Positions 11,732 through 24,430 are shown, counted from the first letter of the stretch. The stretch: 64,000 nt of DNA from Ceratorhiza oryzae-sativae (GCA_030998015.1 JARWMV010000039.1:1-64000); one strand, 5' to 3'. Made by a program: numbers and translations. Notes: a model not told the origin generated them from the letters alone.

Positions 11732-12339
11732 GCTCTTTGGTCAATGGAGAGAGGATCATGAGTAGCTGTACCTCAATACAAGCAGTCTGGGGATGCTTTG
11801 TGCCCCCAACTTGATCCTCTCAAGCAAAGTTCATTGAAGATCCTGAAGGGCTGAAAGGATATTCACCACTTGTAGTAATGTTCTGGGCCCCAACCCTCAC
11901 TCTTCTAAACCAAAACATGGTTGTAGCTCTACAGATAAGGCCATCCCCCACTACATTATTGATTTGTTGTATAGCCCTTCAAAAGTCTCTTACAATATCA
12001 CAAGCAGGGTTGCAATCAAGTCACCAGGTACACATTCTATCATATGATCCAGCTGCTGGATTCCCATAACAATATGATGTCCCCCAGTGATCACACCCCT
12101 TCCAGCCCAGAAAGCACACCAAAGGGATCTCAGTTCATGCAAATTTTGCTTGTGACCAAATAAAGGGGTTGCACCTTGATTCAATGGTGGCCAGATTCAA
12201 GTCAAAATACTGGATGAATAGAATGAAGGCTATAGCCCATGAACATTCACTACAACATAATCAAATCTCTCCTTGTGCCATAGCAGTCTCCTCTGCAGAC
12301 TGGCAGTCTTTCATCCAACTTCCATACCCAGTTGATGGG

Positions 12340-13008
12340 TGTTGTGACCCTCTGGAGGCTTCCTTGTGAAGCACTTAAGTAGTGGCTGCATTGACAGTTT
12401 GGTGCTATACAGTATGTATTGAGTGTTCTAGTTACAGTGTTTGCTATGGTCTATGGTGGTTGACAAGATAAAGCAAGCTGAGACGTCCAGTCTTGCTTTA
12501 TCCTTCTTATATATGCCTGTGGCTGTGGTGGCTGCAGATGTATTATCTAAGCACACTCTGCAGTAGGTGTAGGTTATGTTCAGTACTATGGGTTAGGTAA
12601 TTGTTTGTCTTAAGTTTGTGCAGCTCTGAATCTTATAGAGCCACGCAAGGTCTGAGGGGTAGGCGCTGAGGTCATGTGATCCTGCTGTAAGCGCCAAGAT
12701 CATGTGACAACTTGCTCCTCACTCCAAGTAACAATGGAGAGAAATGCTGGAGCGAGTTCAGGGTAACCACCGTAGGCACTGAGGTCATGTGATCCTTCTG
12801 TAAGCACTGAGATCACATGACAACTTGCTCCTTGCTCCAAGTAACAATGGAGAGAAATGCTGGAGCGAGTTCAGGGTAACCACTGTAAGCGCTGGCTAAG
12901 CGCCAAGGTCACGTGACCTTGTTTATGGCTTGTTCTTCTTAGGAAAAATGCCATAAATCTGTAAAAATATTTGGTTGTTTTGTTATGTCCGTTTGACAGG
13001 TCATAACA
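12340..13008 (+). mobile_element. Solo LTR, family D (669 bp)
   Basis: Starts TGTTGTGACCCTCTGG and ends GACAGGTCATAACA, with duplicated ATGGG (12335-12339 and 13009-13013). It contains a direct duplication of a roughly 110-bp unit carrying AACTTGCTCC and AACAATGGAGAGAAATGC, present once in the copy at 46930-47486. It is the last of the insertions in the dead DUF4470 gene. Confidence 0.9.
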
Positions 13009-14093
13009 ATGGGGGCTCTGCACAATTTCAGCATAACCAATCTTCAAAACAAGTCAAGGTTTGTTTGTAAATAACCCCTTGCATAGGATTTTACTCATAG
13101 TTGCTTTCAGATGAACATCAGCCCAGCAAGGCCTTTGGGATCAGGAGGGTTTTCTTGCCATCAATTCCCAGTTCTTAGGAATCAAGGTCACATAACACCA
13201 TGGAATCTCCACCACATTCACCTTGACCATATGCCAATGCTGGATGTTAGCAACCTGCAAAAATTAAGTTGGTTAGGAATACATTTAATGATGCAGTTTT
13301 CCAACTGCAAGATATGACACATTTGAAGACAAGAGAAAGTGCCTTTGCTAAGCAACGTTTGGGCCACTCTCAAAGGTCTATTCTTCCTTGGCTTGAGGAT
13401 CAGTTCTGAGATGCCCCTCCTATCTCTGCTGACCCTGATGAAGCTCACAATTATGAGGGCTATGATTGGGTACTCTTATTTAAACAGCACTTGCATCAAC
13501 ACTATTCAATTGGAGGAAGTCAGGTCAAAGTCTTACCTATTGCTGCTCTTTGTGGGGTTGCACCTTGATCTTTCTGGTTCAAGGGTTGTGCTTGACTTGG
13601 CAGCAATCTGGTTGTCTGATTCTTTGAAAACAAATAGTGGATATTTATTATTGGAGCTTATGAGTGCTAGCAACTGCATTGAAACACCATCAAATGAGGC
13701 TGCCCAGTGGAGAGCTCTTATGCCAGCAGTGACTGAGCAATGCACAACTTGGATGCATCATCCAGATTGTGTTCTTGCAACCGATAACTTGAAATTGGGC
13801 AGGAGAGACATTGGGCCACTTTGTGGGTGTGGGATTGGCAATGACTTTGAATTGCCCATATGGTCAAATTCTGAGGAGTGGGAAAAGATCTTGCCACATG
13901 CTACTTGCATTGTGATATTGCCTCTGTTTTCAGTCCTATATGTCGAACCCATCGTCAATTGGATGCATAGAGGTGACTCACAATCAGTCCAACATTCGCG
14001 AATCACTCTCGTATCCAAAATGGAGCTTCTCTTGTTTGTCGAATACAGGTTCGAACATCCATCTTAATACATTGCCGAGTGTGCCTTCTCACA

Positions 14094-14380
14094 CAGGGAG
14101 GTAACTTGTGGCTAAGATACAAATTGTACTTAGCTGAACTACGAAGGTAGAGAACTCTGTACATACTGTACCTAAGATACAAATCGTACTATAGAGCACA
14201 GTAAGAATAAAATACATGAAAAGAGAGATGAAAAATACGATACCTTAGCTCAACTACGAAGGTAGAGAACTAAGGAAGGAGAGGGGGTTCCCACAAACTC
14301 GCACATGATATCAGAGAGGGGGGATACGAAACAGAAACAAATATGCGCATACATGCACGCATATGATTGTAAATTCAACA
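14094..14380 (+). repeat. Dispersed repeat of about 285 bp, copy 2 (CpG retained)
   Basis: The direct repeat partner of 9837-10119. It keeps CpGs such as AAATCGTACT, CACAAACTCGCAC and GCGCATACATGCACGC, which are TpG or CpA in the first copy. It lies at the boundary where the CpG-poor block ends. Confidence 0.75.
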
Positions 14381-16637
14381 TGCCTCGAATATGATTAATC
14401 CACCTTTCCTCCTATTGTTTGCCTGTCACCAGGAGGCTCGGTCGTTTCAAAATAAGTGCTTGACGCACCTGTAAACTCATATGCGGCTCTCGTCGCTCGG
14501 GGACGGTTCTTGGTGCATGTACCGTAACACGAGTGGTCTTCTTTATTCGAAATATGACTTTATATACACACAGTTTTTGTAATAAGACACCGAAGCAGGA
14601 ATTCTGGGAGCCTTTGAGCCTTTTAGAAGCCCATGCCTGTGTACGACTTCATCAGACTTGGACAATGTACTCTAGCCGAATCTTGGTCAGGTCAGCCCCT
14701 CATGACTTACAAGGTCTTCTGTTTCAGCGTACTAACATAATATTGTTGAACCACGTTTGCAAAGACAACAATCTCAACAAAAATCCCATACCAAATCTTT
14801 TCCGTAAAATCTGTGCGTAAAAAACCAAGTATGATGGTATCAAGGTGGATACCCGATGGATCGTCTTGCAACCACCACGGCTTATTCGGTGAACTGAATA
14901 TTGCGTATACATGTGCAAAGTTCCACTTTGGAATTCCATCCAATGAGCCATCTTCTCGGATCTGTTGAAGACGAAATTCTTTGATAGCTATGGCTTAGCG
15001 TGCGCGTGCACTCGAAAAAATGGCCGATGTTATCTCTGATGATATTCTACGTTCTACAGGTGTGCTTATATTCATAAATCTGTAAGATAGACGGCAGGTT
15101 TGCATATATGCCCAGCATGTAAACTGATACAATGGATCATCAAGAAATCAGAGCGCGTGATCTTCAACAGGATCTGGATTTGTTTGGAACTACAAAGCAC
15201 ATATGATACGGCATGCGAGATCACGGAACATGCAGTAAGTACGGGATGAGGGTGCTACCAAACCAAGCCTGAAAGCGAATAGAGGCGAAGTAGAGTGTGG
15301 ATACCGGTGTCAGCGCCAGAAGGACTGCCCCAATGGGAAAAGGACAATCAATAATCAAGAGACGAAGGATGAGAAAGAAGGACAAAAGTGAGGGAGAGGT
15401 ACCAGGCGACAGCGGATTTTGCGAATTGAGGCACCGAACCGGTCGAACCTTCCGCTCCACTCTGGTGCTCATCGACGAAGAAATGGCATCCACGCTGCGA
15501 AGGCCTCTCTGCGACCCGCCTTCGGCCAGCCACAAGCAAAGTACCAGGTACAAATGTGTCCTGGATGGCTCAAATGGTTGGAGGTTGAATACTTTGGGGA
15601 AGGCCACCAAGTCTGGTGCCAGGGGTATCGTCTTTTTTAACTTGTACATTTTATTATCTTTTGAAGCGAAGCCTCATGTTTCGACGCTAAGTCGTGCATA
15701 GGATAAAGAAACAGAGCAAAAGCGAACAAAAGAAGGAGATAGAAGAAAGAGATAGAAAGAAGCATATCATCAGACAACTATGTAGATAGTGGAGAGCCAG
15801 CGGACAAATATTACAATATCACTAATGTTTGAAACTATCTGGGTAGATCTGGAAACCAGTTTGTACGTCTAAAATAATTGATAAGAATAGCAAATGCCTC
15901 TTTTCTAGAAAAGATGAAGGATAGATTGAGAAACCAGCGTCCTCTCGAGGCTAGAACCTCCCGCCTGCCTCGTTTGTATTGACAGTACCGGATTGAGAAA
16001 TGTATAACAGTCTTCGACAGGTCCCCAGGAATACCGTTGGGTTGGGCAAATGTGTGGATCGTTACGCTTCGTCAAGCGGAACCAGGTATTGCGCCGGGCT
16101 ACTTCCGGATTTGTTAAAATGGGTACAGCTTCTGTGGTCGAGTGACGACGGTATCTGGCGAATTTGGATGTTCGGATTGCACCCAAATGATGAAAGAAAC
16201 AGGATGGGCCTCCTGCATTTGGGGGAGTTATGTTCAAGATTAATATACGTCGCCTCACGTGGGGTAGTCTGAGGCTGGGTTTGATGGATGTCCAGCATTT
16301 GTTTAGAGGCGGAAATCAGAGTTGAGCCTAATGTATGTATCTAACGTGCAAATGAAAATAAATTGTCGCTTTCAGGAGAAGGCGCCTTGGATAGACGGGG
16401 CTCTTACACACTAATCGAAGGTCGTTGGATATTTGGTGTTCTTCGATAGTGGCGCAGCTGCGCGGTTCGTCGACCTATAAAATTTAATCTTCGCAGTACC
16501 TATAACCATATATCAAAGGAGATGTAACGATACTGATGCCATCATGGTGGTTGTGGGATATAGTTGTCAGCTGCCTATGATCGCTGGATCGAAGCGGTGG
16601 TGCAAAATTCTTACATCAGCGGAGCCCTGAATAAAAA
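14381..16637. other. Intergenic DNA, no gene supported
   Basis: CpG content is ordinary again. Several open frames of 60-142 codons exist on both strands (for example 15297-15701 plus and 15221-15649 minus), but they overlap one another and show no recognisable domain, signal peptide or splice pattern. I see no terminal repeats. Confidence 0.5.
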
Positions 16638-16663
16638 CGTGCCACCCGAGTTGCCACAACATC
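16638..16663 (+). promoter_or_regulatory. Conserved 26-bp upstream element, second copy
   Basis: Matches 39-64 at 24 of 26 bases (CGTGCCACCCGAGTTGCC and on). It lies 231 bp before the start codon of the intact DUF4470-MYND gene. Its conservation in DNA that otherwise does not align suggests a bound site. Confidence 0.45.
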
Positions 16664-16894
16664 AACTCAACGACATCGCCCAGCCTAGTCTACGTTTGTC
16701 TTTCAAATATTCCTTTAAACTCAGCGGATTAAATCAACCTCTTATCGGTTGGCGTCTCTTTCGGTGAATCCAATCTCTCTGTACACAGCTGTCTGGACGC
16801 TAACATCGTATAGAGAGATATAAAACTTAATCGATACAATAGGCCTGCGCAGATTATAGCGACTTGGCAAGAGCCGTTGTATCTTCTCATAGAT

Positions 16895-19800
16895 ATGTCT
16901 CATCCGCTCTTCTGGCCGTCAAAAACGTTTTTCTATCCGATCGGGAATACGGCGGCAGTATCTTTGACTCAGGACCTCTCCCCCGAGCAATCCGCTGATA
17001 TTCTTCTCCTTGGATCTGGCGATCCCCGCAATATCCTGTTTACTCTATATGCGGATGTCAATTTGCCAGATCGTAAGCATCAGACCCATCGGTGAGACGA
17101 GGCATTGATCGAAAATTGGTTACAAGGGCCTCGTAAATTGGACATCACCTGCTGTGATATTGAACCGGCGATTCTAGGTAAGGGCATAATTGAGTAGCAG
17201 TAACGTATTGAAATGAGCGATCGCAGCGCGAAATATATTGCTCTTTGTACTCTTGGAACGCAGCGAGCCGATGGGCAGCATATGGAATATTTTCTATCAC
17301 TTTATGATCGACGAGCTCTCATTATCGATGCTGGCTCGTCATAGCAAACAGCTCTACGAAGCCTCGGGTTCAATAGAGTCATGGCGAGACTCATCCTATG
17401 CAGAATTTCTTAAGTTCGTTGACGTTCGTACGATGCTAGAGGTCCGTGGTCACTGGAAGAGCTATGCAGAATTTCCCAACTTGGCTTCCGATCGGCTCAA
17501 CAACCTCCGCGATCAGCAGAGGACACTCTCCAAGTCCGTCGGAGACAATTACGCCCACAATATCACCCCCAGTCGTGCTGCTGGTCCGTTGTGGACGCGA
17601 GCCGCTACACCTGTGAGCAAATTGTTCAACCGATATTGGGAATCTGGTACCCTCTTCACTCGTACCGGCGATATCAAAGCCGCAAAGAACTTGAACCCAA
17701 CGTTCATCTACGCGGCACCAGGAGAGATCTTCAATCCTCACTACGGAACCTTTCCACAGGGCTTCCATCTCACACCGGCCATAGTCCCGTTTGGTTCCGA
17801 CAAATCGCCATCCACTCAGATTGAGAGTGCGGTTCTGAATCTCATGAAAGAGCAGTTTCAAGCATGGGCTGGTGCATTCCGCGCATCCCGGGCCGCCAAG
17901 GCGCTCACCATTCGCTTCTACGCAGGCGATGCCCTTGCCTTTTGTCGTGCCCTCGATGTGTTTGCAGCTACCGGCAGCCCGGCAACCGGCGTGTTTGTCT
18001 CTGCGTGGCGGGCCGCCCAAGTAAACTTTGATGGCCAAGGGGCGGGCGACTCGGCTGCTCCCAAGACGTTTGATGTCATCGACACGTCGAACCTGACCGA
18101 CCACCTTGGTCTGTTGAATATTCTGATTGCCACTCGGCCGCTTTTGAAAGAGTCCCCTCCGTCCCAGTCGGTCCTGTATACAGAAACTCTACTTCCTGCT
18201 GGCGAGGACGCGACAAAATCACTCCTAGATCGCATCTGCGCAACGGTTCCTACCATCTCTGTTGTATTAGGCCTCGCTCCTCGTGCCTACGTATCATCAT
18301 TTAACACCCAATCCAACACCCACGAATTAGTTTCGCACGAACAAAACAACCAGTATCACGAGCGGGTTGCTTGGGTGGATCCTTCAAGTGGCGACCATGA
18401 TGCACGAGAGCGACAGACCGTGCCATCGTTCGACGCAGATACTTTAGCTCGCGTGCTGTTTGGATTCCATCAGAAGATGTTTACAAATCAAAACGTCATG
18501 GCTGCGCTGCTATCCCGGCCGTCGGTTGCGAAGCTAGCATCGCTTAGTCAGGTGCACTACCATCCAGAAACCCTGGTCTTGCTGATTCAATGGATGAAGC
18601 GGCGGGTAACCCTAAAGAATGGGGACTGGGAAATGGTTTGTGATTTGCTGCTAAGATTTATCGAGAAGCAGGGAACTCAGATGTTTGAGGGTATTTACTA
18701 CCAAGACCTTTGTCTTCAGCTCTCCCGTTATCAAATCTACACCGTGGATCCTCTTGAGCGAAACTGGAGAGCAGAATTTGCAGCCAATCCATCATCTGGT
18801 ATTTTTGAAGATTGGGGAAACGTTCCACCCATGCTTTGCGTCGTGGTGACCGTCCCTCGCAAATGCTTCCAGCCATTTTTTGACGATATAGACGCGACTG
18901 GAACCCCAACACTTGAAGCCCACCTGACTGCCAAGACTCTCCATTCCAACGCGTACACCTCTCTTCACGCAATTTGGGGAGGGTGCATCACTAAACCAAA
19001 CTCTGATAAAATGTCTCTCGAGGAGGATGTAGAGGGTATAAAGGGGAAATCGGATTTGGTAGTCTCGTTCTGGGCATCTTCTCGCGTGCTCGAGTTCAAA
19101 AATACGTCAATAGCTCTGGCAATCAAGAGTACACCACACTCGGCTTCCACATTCGCGACCAAACTCGGCATGGAGCTTGTAATATTTTCGGCAATGGTGA
19201 ATGACCAATCGCACGTCAAGCTTTTGACTTACCAGCCCTCACTTTTTCCCGAGGCTCCATTAAAAGCCGAGTCCTCTGCCTGTTTCAAATACTCCATTTC
19301 GGCAAATAAACCAATATCAATCAAAGCAGTCACTGGGTCCGGCCAGAGCTCGTGCGACATTGCCTCTTTCACCGCTCATGTCAAGATTGACGGGCCGGCT
19401 GAGCAGCTGGCTCTCTCCGAGAAGGCTGAAGTCATGGCTACTCAAACGTCACCATGTACTACGAGGATGTCAATTGGCAAGTACCATCACAAAATTTCTT
19501 TTCCCTACCCGATTCTTGGGCACGACTACAAATTGCGTATCGCACGAAAGTCTTGTTATGTTGAGGTACGGATTTGTGCATTGGAAGACACATATCATTT
19601 TGACATATGAATAGGTCATTGTCCCAGTCTCTGAGCCTCTTGATGCTGGTGGATACCACATCGACTATGCCCCTATCATCCGCGGTAGTGCATATACTCC
19701 GTGGAATGTCCATCATGTCGCTGTCGAACAGCTGCCAAAAATTGAGCTGAACAACCCTCGAAAGCTCGGATGGTTGGATTGGCACACTGCATTGCAACTA

Positions 19801-20613
19801 TCAGACCGTGAGCGCGATGTACGGCACGGAGATAAAATCAGGAAAGTCGCTTCCATCAATGTCTTGCTGAACGTCAAGGATACCATTCACGCACTCGTCA
19901 TGGCTTTTTCTGGTGTCCAAGGCACAAAGACGCGGGCTGTTGGTCTTTGCGACCCTGATGATGCAGGTGTCTACGCTATTCTTTTCCTCGGTGCGCTTCG
20001 TCTCGACCTGGCTTCTTTTACAGTCATCATCGACGCCGCCCTTGTCCCACTATCCACGGAGCGCATGCCCACTCTTGGGCCGCATATTGCCAAGGCTGAA
20101 AACGCAAAACCAATGATCAAGATTGCAACAAAAAGCCACGAAATAATTGCCTGGAAGAAGCTTCTCCCTGCATTCATAGAGCGCTGCCGGACCTGGGCAC
20201 ACAAGCCCAATTGCGAGTACACTGCGCAAGGGCGGATTCCATTGACCATTCAAGTCGACGAGAACCCCATATGCAGTTGTGGTCAAGGAGTGGGGTTTGA
20301 AGGTCCGGAATGGGATGTTCCTCTTTGGAAGGGGTTTCTTCCGTTTGCGACTCGAGTGGCTATATCGCCATTGTTTGCCGTATCGTACATTGAAACGGTT
20401 GCTGGAATTGCGCAGAAGCGCCTTGCAGACCAATTCAACTCAACAGGAGCTGGAAACCTACAGGAGCAGCTCGGAGAGTCGTGCTGGGTATGTGGTAGTT
20501 TTGGAAAGCCAGGGTTGTTGAAGTGTAGTCGATGCAAGAAGGCGAAGTACTGCTCTCCATTGTGCCAGAAGGAGCATTGGCCGGAGCATAAGCGTGGGTG
20601 TATCGCTGGGTGA
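16895..20613 (+). CDS. DUF4470-MYND finger protein, copy 2, intact
   Basis: Exons 16895-17072, 17127-17177, 17227-19565 and 19615-20613 join to 1189 codons including the stop, with no internal stop and GT..AG at each intron (about 48-54 bp). The start is the ATG of MSHPLFWPSK, shared by copy 1; an upstream in-frame ATG at 16877 is less likely. Residues 1 to about 120 are DUF4470 (LLLGSGDPRN, then DITCCDIEPA), a fold related to methyltransferases; note Ser where copy 1 has Cys. The central 900 residues are unassigned. Residues 1146-1185 form a MYND zinc finger with all eight ligands (CWVC, CSRC, YC-x3-C, H-x3-C). MYND fingers usually bind proline-rich partners. The role is unknown. About 418 bp (17848-18265) are nearly identical to copy 1 while the flanks are clearly diverged. 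Confidence 0.9.
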
Positions 20614-21057
20614 TGCTTTCCTTATATTGAGAATGTACGAAAATCTTTGAACGGTGATTGTCTAGGATTTGCTAAGTAATCAATAATGAAATATGCGAGA
20701 AACTATTCTTAGCCTTCGACCGCGCTGTGGCGGCCTCTCGGCGCATGTGTATGCGTGCGGGAATGGAAAAAAAAACTTGATATTGAACGCGGGCGTGACT
20801 AGATACATGGGGAAAAATCAATACGACAAAGAGTGTCCGAATCGGAGGGAGTGGGGAACCCAGAGGGGAGCGACAGGGAGACCAGGGCACCGAGACGCGA
20901 GCGAACTTGCGGGTTGGGTGGCCAAATCGGACGGCGACTGTTGTACAATGGGATGGAGGGCGGGAAAAAGAAAACAAACAGGCAACGATAAGGCGCGATG
21001 CTCGAGATGGAGCGGTTGAGAGCGAGGGGTGCTACGACACATGATCGTAGTCTCCAC
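20614..21057. other. Intergenic DNA downstream of the DUF4470-MYND gene
   Basis: No gene is supported. Frames on both strands are short, overlap each other and look like chance. Confidence 0.4.
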
Positions 21058-22693
21058 GCAGACGGTTTGAAGATCCGTTCGGTCGGGTCGGTGGGATTTG
21101 ATATACCCCACACACCCCAATATCAAATCCCCCCCCCTCGCTACTCCACAAACCGTCTGTGCTGAAAACTCCGAGCACAGGCTCGACTTAGCGATTTCGC
21201 GGTGGGGCTTGAAGCGCCGACCATGGGAGTTAGACGCCAACCATGGATGTCGTGAGCCACGAGGCCCAGCCTTACCCCTAACTCGTGGTCATTAAGCGAG
21301 GGCTCTGTGGCCTAATTTAGTGTCGCATATATACTACTTTCTTCATTTGTCTCCTATTTAGTTAGTTACAAACCAATGTATTGGATTCATATGTATTTTA
21401 GATATACAGGACGTGAATATATACCAAAGGGGTTCGATCCTACTCTGTAGGTCGAAATACCTTCGCATCCCCCTCTATCACCTCTTGTGTGACCGTACGG
21501 CCTCCCCGGCGGGTCGTAGCAATGGATGTTCGAGGGCGGGGTGGCTTAAACGTACCGCATAAATTGTATTAAATAGAGAATAAATCAGCGCAGCATACAG
21601 TGTACAGATAAGAATAGAAAATAAGTTAGGAGAAGAAGGAACAATGTTTGTCAACGGGATAACTGAGTAGGATCCTCAGCGCATTGAGCATTCGACTGTG
21701 ATCGCGTAAGTGGTAGCGCAGACGGGGCTATGGATGAGAGGGTCGGTATGGCGTTGGCGTTGAAGAAGAGACGTAACTGCGCCTTTGGGCGACACCGAAA
21801 TATGTAAGATTGAGAGGGAGGATGGGTGAAGGGTGGCGTAGTGGGATAGGGGCATTTCCGCAGAGCAGGCGATCGAGTTGGCCAGTTCTCGACGGCTTAT
21901 TCAGTTGAATCAGCGGCGTTAGTGGGCGCTGAGAGGGTACGATTAGGCATCCAACTGGTCGCGCAGGTGCACTGAATATTGAAGTGGCGATGCGGGGCGT
22001 TGAAGGAAACGCAGCTGCAGAATGAGGGGTAGATACACCGTCCAAGCGTGCACGTTTGAAGGGTCGAGTGTGCTGGAGTGGCGCTGACGAAATCGCTCGC
22101 CGAAAGCAAAGCCCACGAATGCGACCCGACGCGGTGCCTCGACAAAACCTTGAAAGCTAAAGACGCACTGTCATCGCGACTCTAGAGCCTCGCTGGTGAG
22201 TGCAATCATATTTAATACTGGGCCGTACTCACTATACTCATATGAAGCACATAACTCTCCAATCAAGGAGTTCAATAGAGATCGATTTGGAGCACGAAAT
22301 ACCGCTTCCCATGCAAGTCGGCCATCTAATGACGGCGACGAACGTGAAGCTGAGACCAGCGAAGATGCAGGTAAGTGACTCCACTCCTTATTTTATTTCA
22401 TTTTATTTATACATTAGTGCTGGTACGACATATATCACCAACAAAGACGTGACAGAATCCCAAATCCAAGATTTGTTCGATGTTGTGGTCGACAACGGTG
22501 ACGGAGAGGAAGATGATCCATTTGATTTTGAATGATTACACTTTTTGTAGACTCGCATTACAACGTGTACTAATCAAAAAGTCTGATCCGAGAAGCGCCG
22601 GCCGAAATCTCGCTCAGTCCCGCTCCCATGTGGGCCACATCCGAATTTTCGCTAAGTCAAGCCTGTGCTCCGAGAAATCCTTACAGACGGTCT
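21058..22693. repeat. Nested inverted-repeat structure, possible non-autonomous DNA transposon
   Basis: Arms of about 45 bp face each other: 21151-21197 (AACCGTCTGT, then GAGCACAGGCTCGACTTAGC) and 22649-22693 (its imperfect inverse). A third short arm at 21058-21069 (CAGACGGTTTG) pairs with 21150-21160. Inside that, 21093-21104 and 21120-21131 form a perfect 12-bp hairpin around GATTTGATAT. Between the long arms lie about 1450 bp, including a weak two-exon frame near 22199-22534 ending in an acidic tail (EEDDPFDFE). No target duplication was found, so the ends are uncertain. Confidence 0.4.
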
Positions 22694-22998
22694 GGGGAGA
22701 CCCGAGGCACGAGGGTTCGGTCGCGAGGTACGAGTGATCCGAACCCTGACGAAGCCGAAGGTTGGAGCAGCCTAGACCGGATGTGGAAGAGACTAACGTG
22801 ATCGTGCCTATGTACTGTACTGGCTAGACAAGAGCATCAGCCCCGGTCCCAGCTGGAGGTGATGTGACGTTCCCAATTTCCAATGTCCCATGTCCCACCC
22901 CATGTTGACACAGTGGGACATAAGTTTCCCGATATAGTAATATAAATCAATATTACGAAAATATAAAATATACACATATAAGCATATTTATCTTGCCA

Positions 22999-24430
22999 TT
23001 ACACTAACCTGCTCTTGCTTGATAATTGCAAGTAGCACCTTGCAACTCTATCCAACCAAATAGCAGTTACAACTTGGTCAGGTTCCAGCTCTGACATTAT
23101 ATCATTGCATTGCATATCCTCAGGGTTACCTAAACCCCCTGTAATAGGCTGAGCAGCATCAAGTGCACTCTCAGCACCTAAGACTAGATTACAAACCTCA
23201 TCAACCATTGGGTTGATGTTGTTGTCATTGTCTGCCACATTGATCAGCATCTCCATGCTGTTATCCTCCTCACCAGACTCTACAGGCTGTAGAGAGTAAT
23301 GGCTAGAAACAAGCTCCATATAGAGTGCTGGGTTTGTCCTAGAAAGAGCCACTTTTGCCTGTCAAGCAGCTGAGCCAACAAGGCTTTCATATGAGAGATT
23401 GTGTTGGGTATTGGCAACTGTGCACAGTGAAAATGCCTAACATGTAGAGCATATGAATTAGCTAAGAAAGTAAAAATTCATTAAGATATTACTAACCTTT
23501 CTGATGAGATCTGAACAGTTAACTGCATTATATGCTTGGATGATCCAGTTCAGGCTGTGTTGATGAAGTGTTGGGAGAGACTGATCATTAATTACATGCC
23601 CAGCCTTGATGCCAGACCTGAAGGCATTCAGTCTTGGTAAAAACATCAGCATGGGCAGGATTCCAAATAGAAATCTTTGAAACCCAGTGAATACCAACAT
23701 TGCAAGCCTGAAAGAGTGCAGTGCAACTGCCTGGTACATATATAAGCAAAATTAAGGGGTGATCTTGCTTTATCCAAGCATTGAATTGAGCAGAGCAATG
23801 GACAGACCAAAAATCAAGTTGTAAGATACACCACTGATCAGTGGGTAGCCCAAGTTTAGCCCTCTGAGCATCAAAGTAAGGAGCAAGCACTTTGGTAACC
23901 CAGTTGCACATAGTCTCAAATGTTGACCAATTGGTGTTAGTGTTTGAACACTCTAGCAGGAACCCAAGCTTTTGGGCCTCTGGCCAGCCAGGGCAATTTT
24001 TGCCAGGGACAGACCATGCCAATTTATCTGCATATATGGCCTGAAATGGAAGCAGATCTCCAGAAAGTGAAGCTGCAACAAGGAGCATAAAAGCACACTT
24101 TTCTTCAGTGCTAAGAACATTAATTTGTCTCTTGCTGGTAGCAGTCCAAGTTTTGCAATCCCCAGAGCTATAGAGGACTTTGGTCTGATCAGTGTTGACA
24201 ATACAGCAATCGGGGATAGCATAGTCACATATGGTGCAGGCCATTTGGAGGAATGCATCCAAAAGTGCAGCTTTGCTGTTTGGAGGATATTTTTGCATTG
24301 CCCTAGTAGACTTTCAAACAGACCAGCCAAGTTCCTCATGAAGGAACTGTTGCACAAAACACTCAGAGCAGCAGAAAAGACACCCAGGCATAGTAATGAC
24401 AGAGAGAGCCTGGGGCATATAATCTTTGAT
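22999..24430 (-). pseudogene. DDE_1 (pogo/CENP-B-like) transposase, dead
   Basis: Read from right to left, the frame gives MPQALSVITMPGC, a stop, then 24298-23588 with NTDQTKVLYSS (first Asp), the QINVLSTEEK and LPFQAIY stretches, and LQLDFWSVH (second Asp). The third acidic position appears as CNVGIH, where Asp would be expected. A later piece (about 23590-23480) reads INDQSLPTLHQHSLNWII, and 23352-22999 encodes an acidic C-terminal tail. Residue changes to Cys, His, Trp and Asn suit decay of CpG in Arg and Asp codons. The N-terminal DNA-binding part is missing. Confidence 0.8.

Larger units (their letters stand above)
5774..14067 (+). pseudogene. Third DUF4470 gene, dead, split by five insertions
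   Basis: The pieces read collinearly with the intact paralogue at 16895. 5774-5908 gives MSCPVHWSSRAGFYS and LLLGCGDP (DUF4470). 7357-7935 matches the exons encoding ARNILLF and the region after it. 9005-9836 contains NINPTFIYS and FYAGDALAFC. 10120-10425 matches the PPMLCVVVTVP region. 11732-12339 matches DLVVSFWAS. 13009 to about 14000 matches PWNVHHV through ISPLFAVSYIE. No MYND finger is found at the end. Stops and frameshifts are frequent; the TGA at 9272 lies where the paralogue has arginine. CpG is nearly absent. Divergence is high, so this is an old third member of the family, not a fresh copy of its neighbours. Confidence 0.88.

Noticed and set aside
5500..14000. Organelle DNA or a virus insertion as the cause of low CpG
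   Set aside because: The sequence consists of nuclear gene and LTR relatives with TpG/CpA substitutions, not foreign genes.
15221..15701. Overlapping frames of 134-142 codons on both strands
   Set aside because: Neither has a recognisable domain, splice signals or a conserved start, and they lie over each other, so at most one could be real.
17436..18104. A 222-codon open frame on the minus strand
   Set aside because: It is antisense to the conserved coding exon of the DUF4470-MYND gene, has no domain and mirrors that gene's codon pattern.
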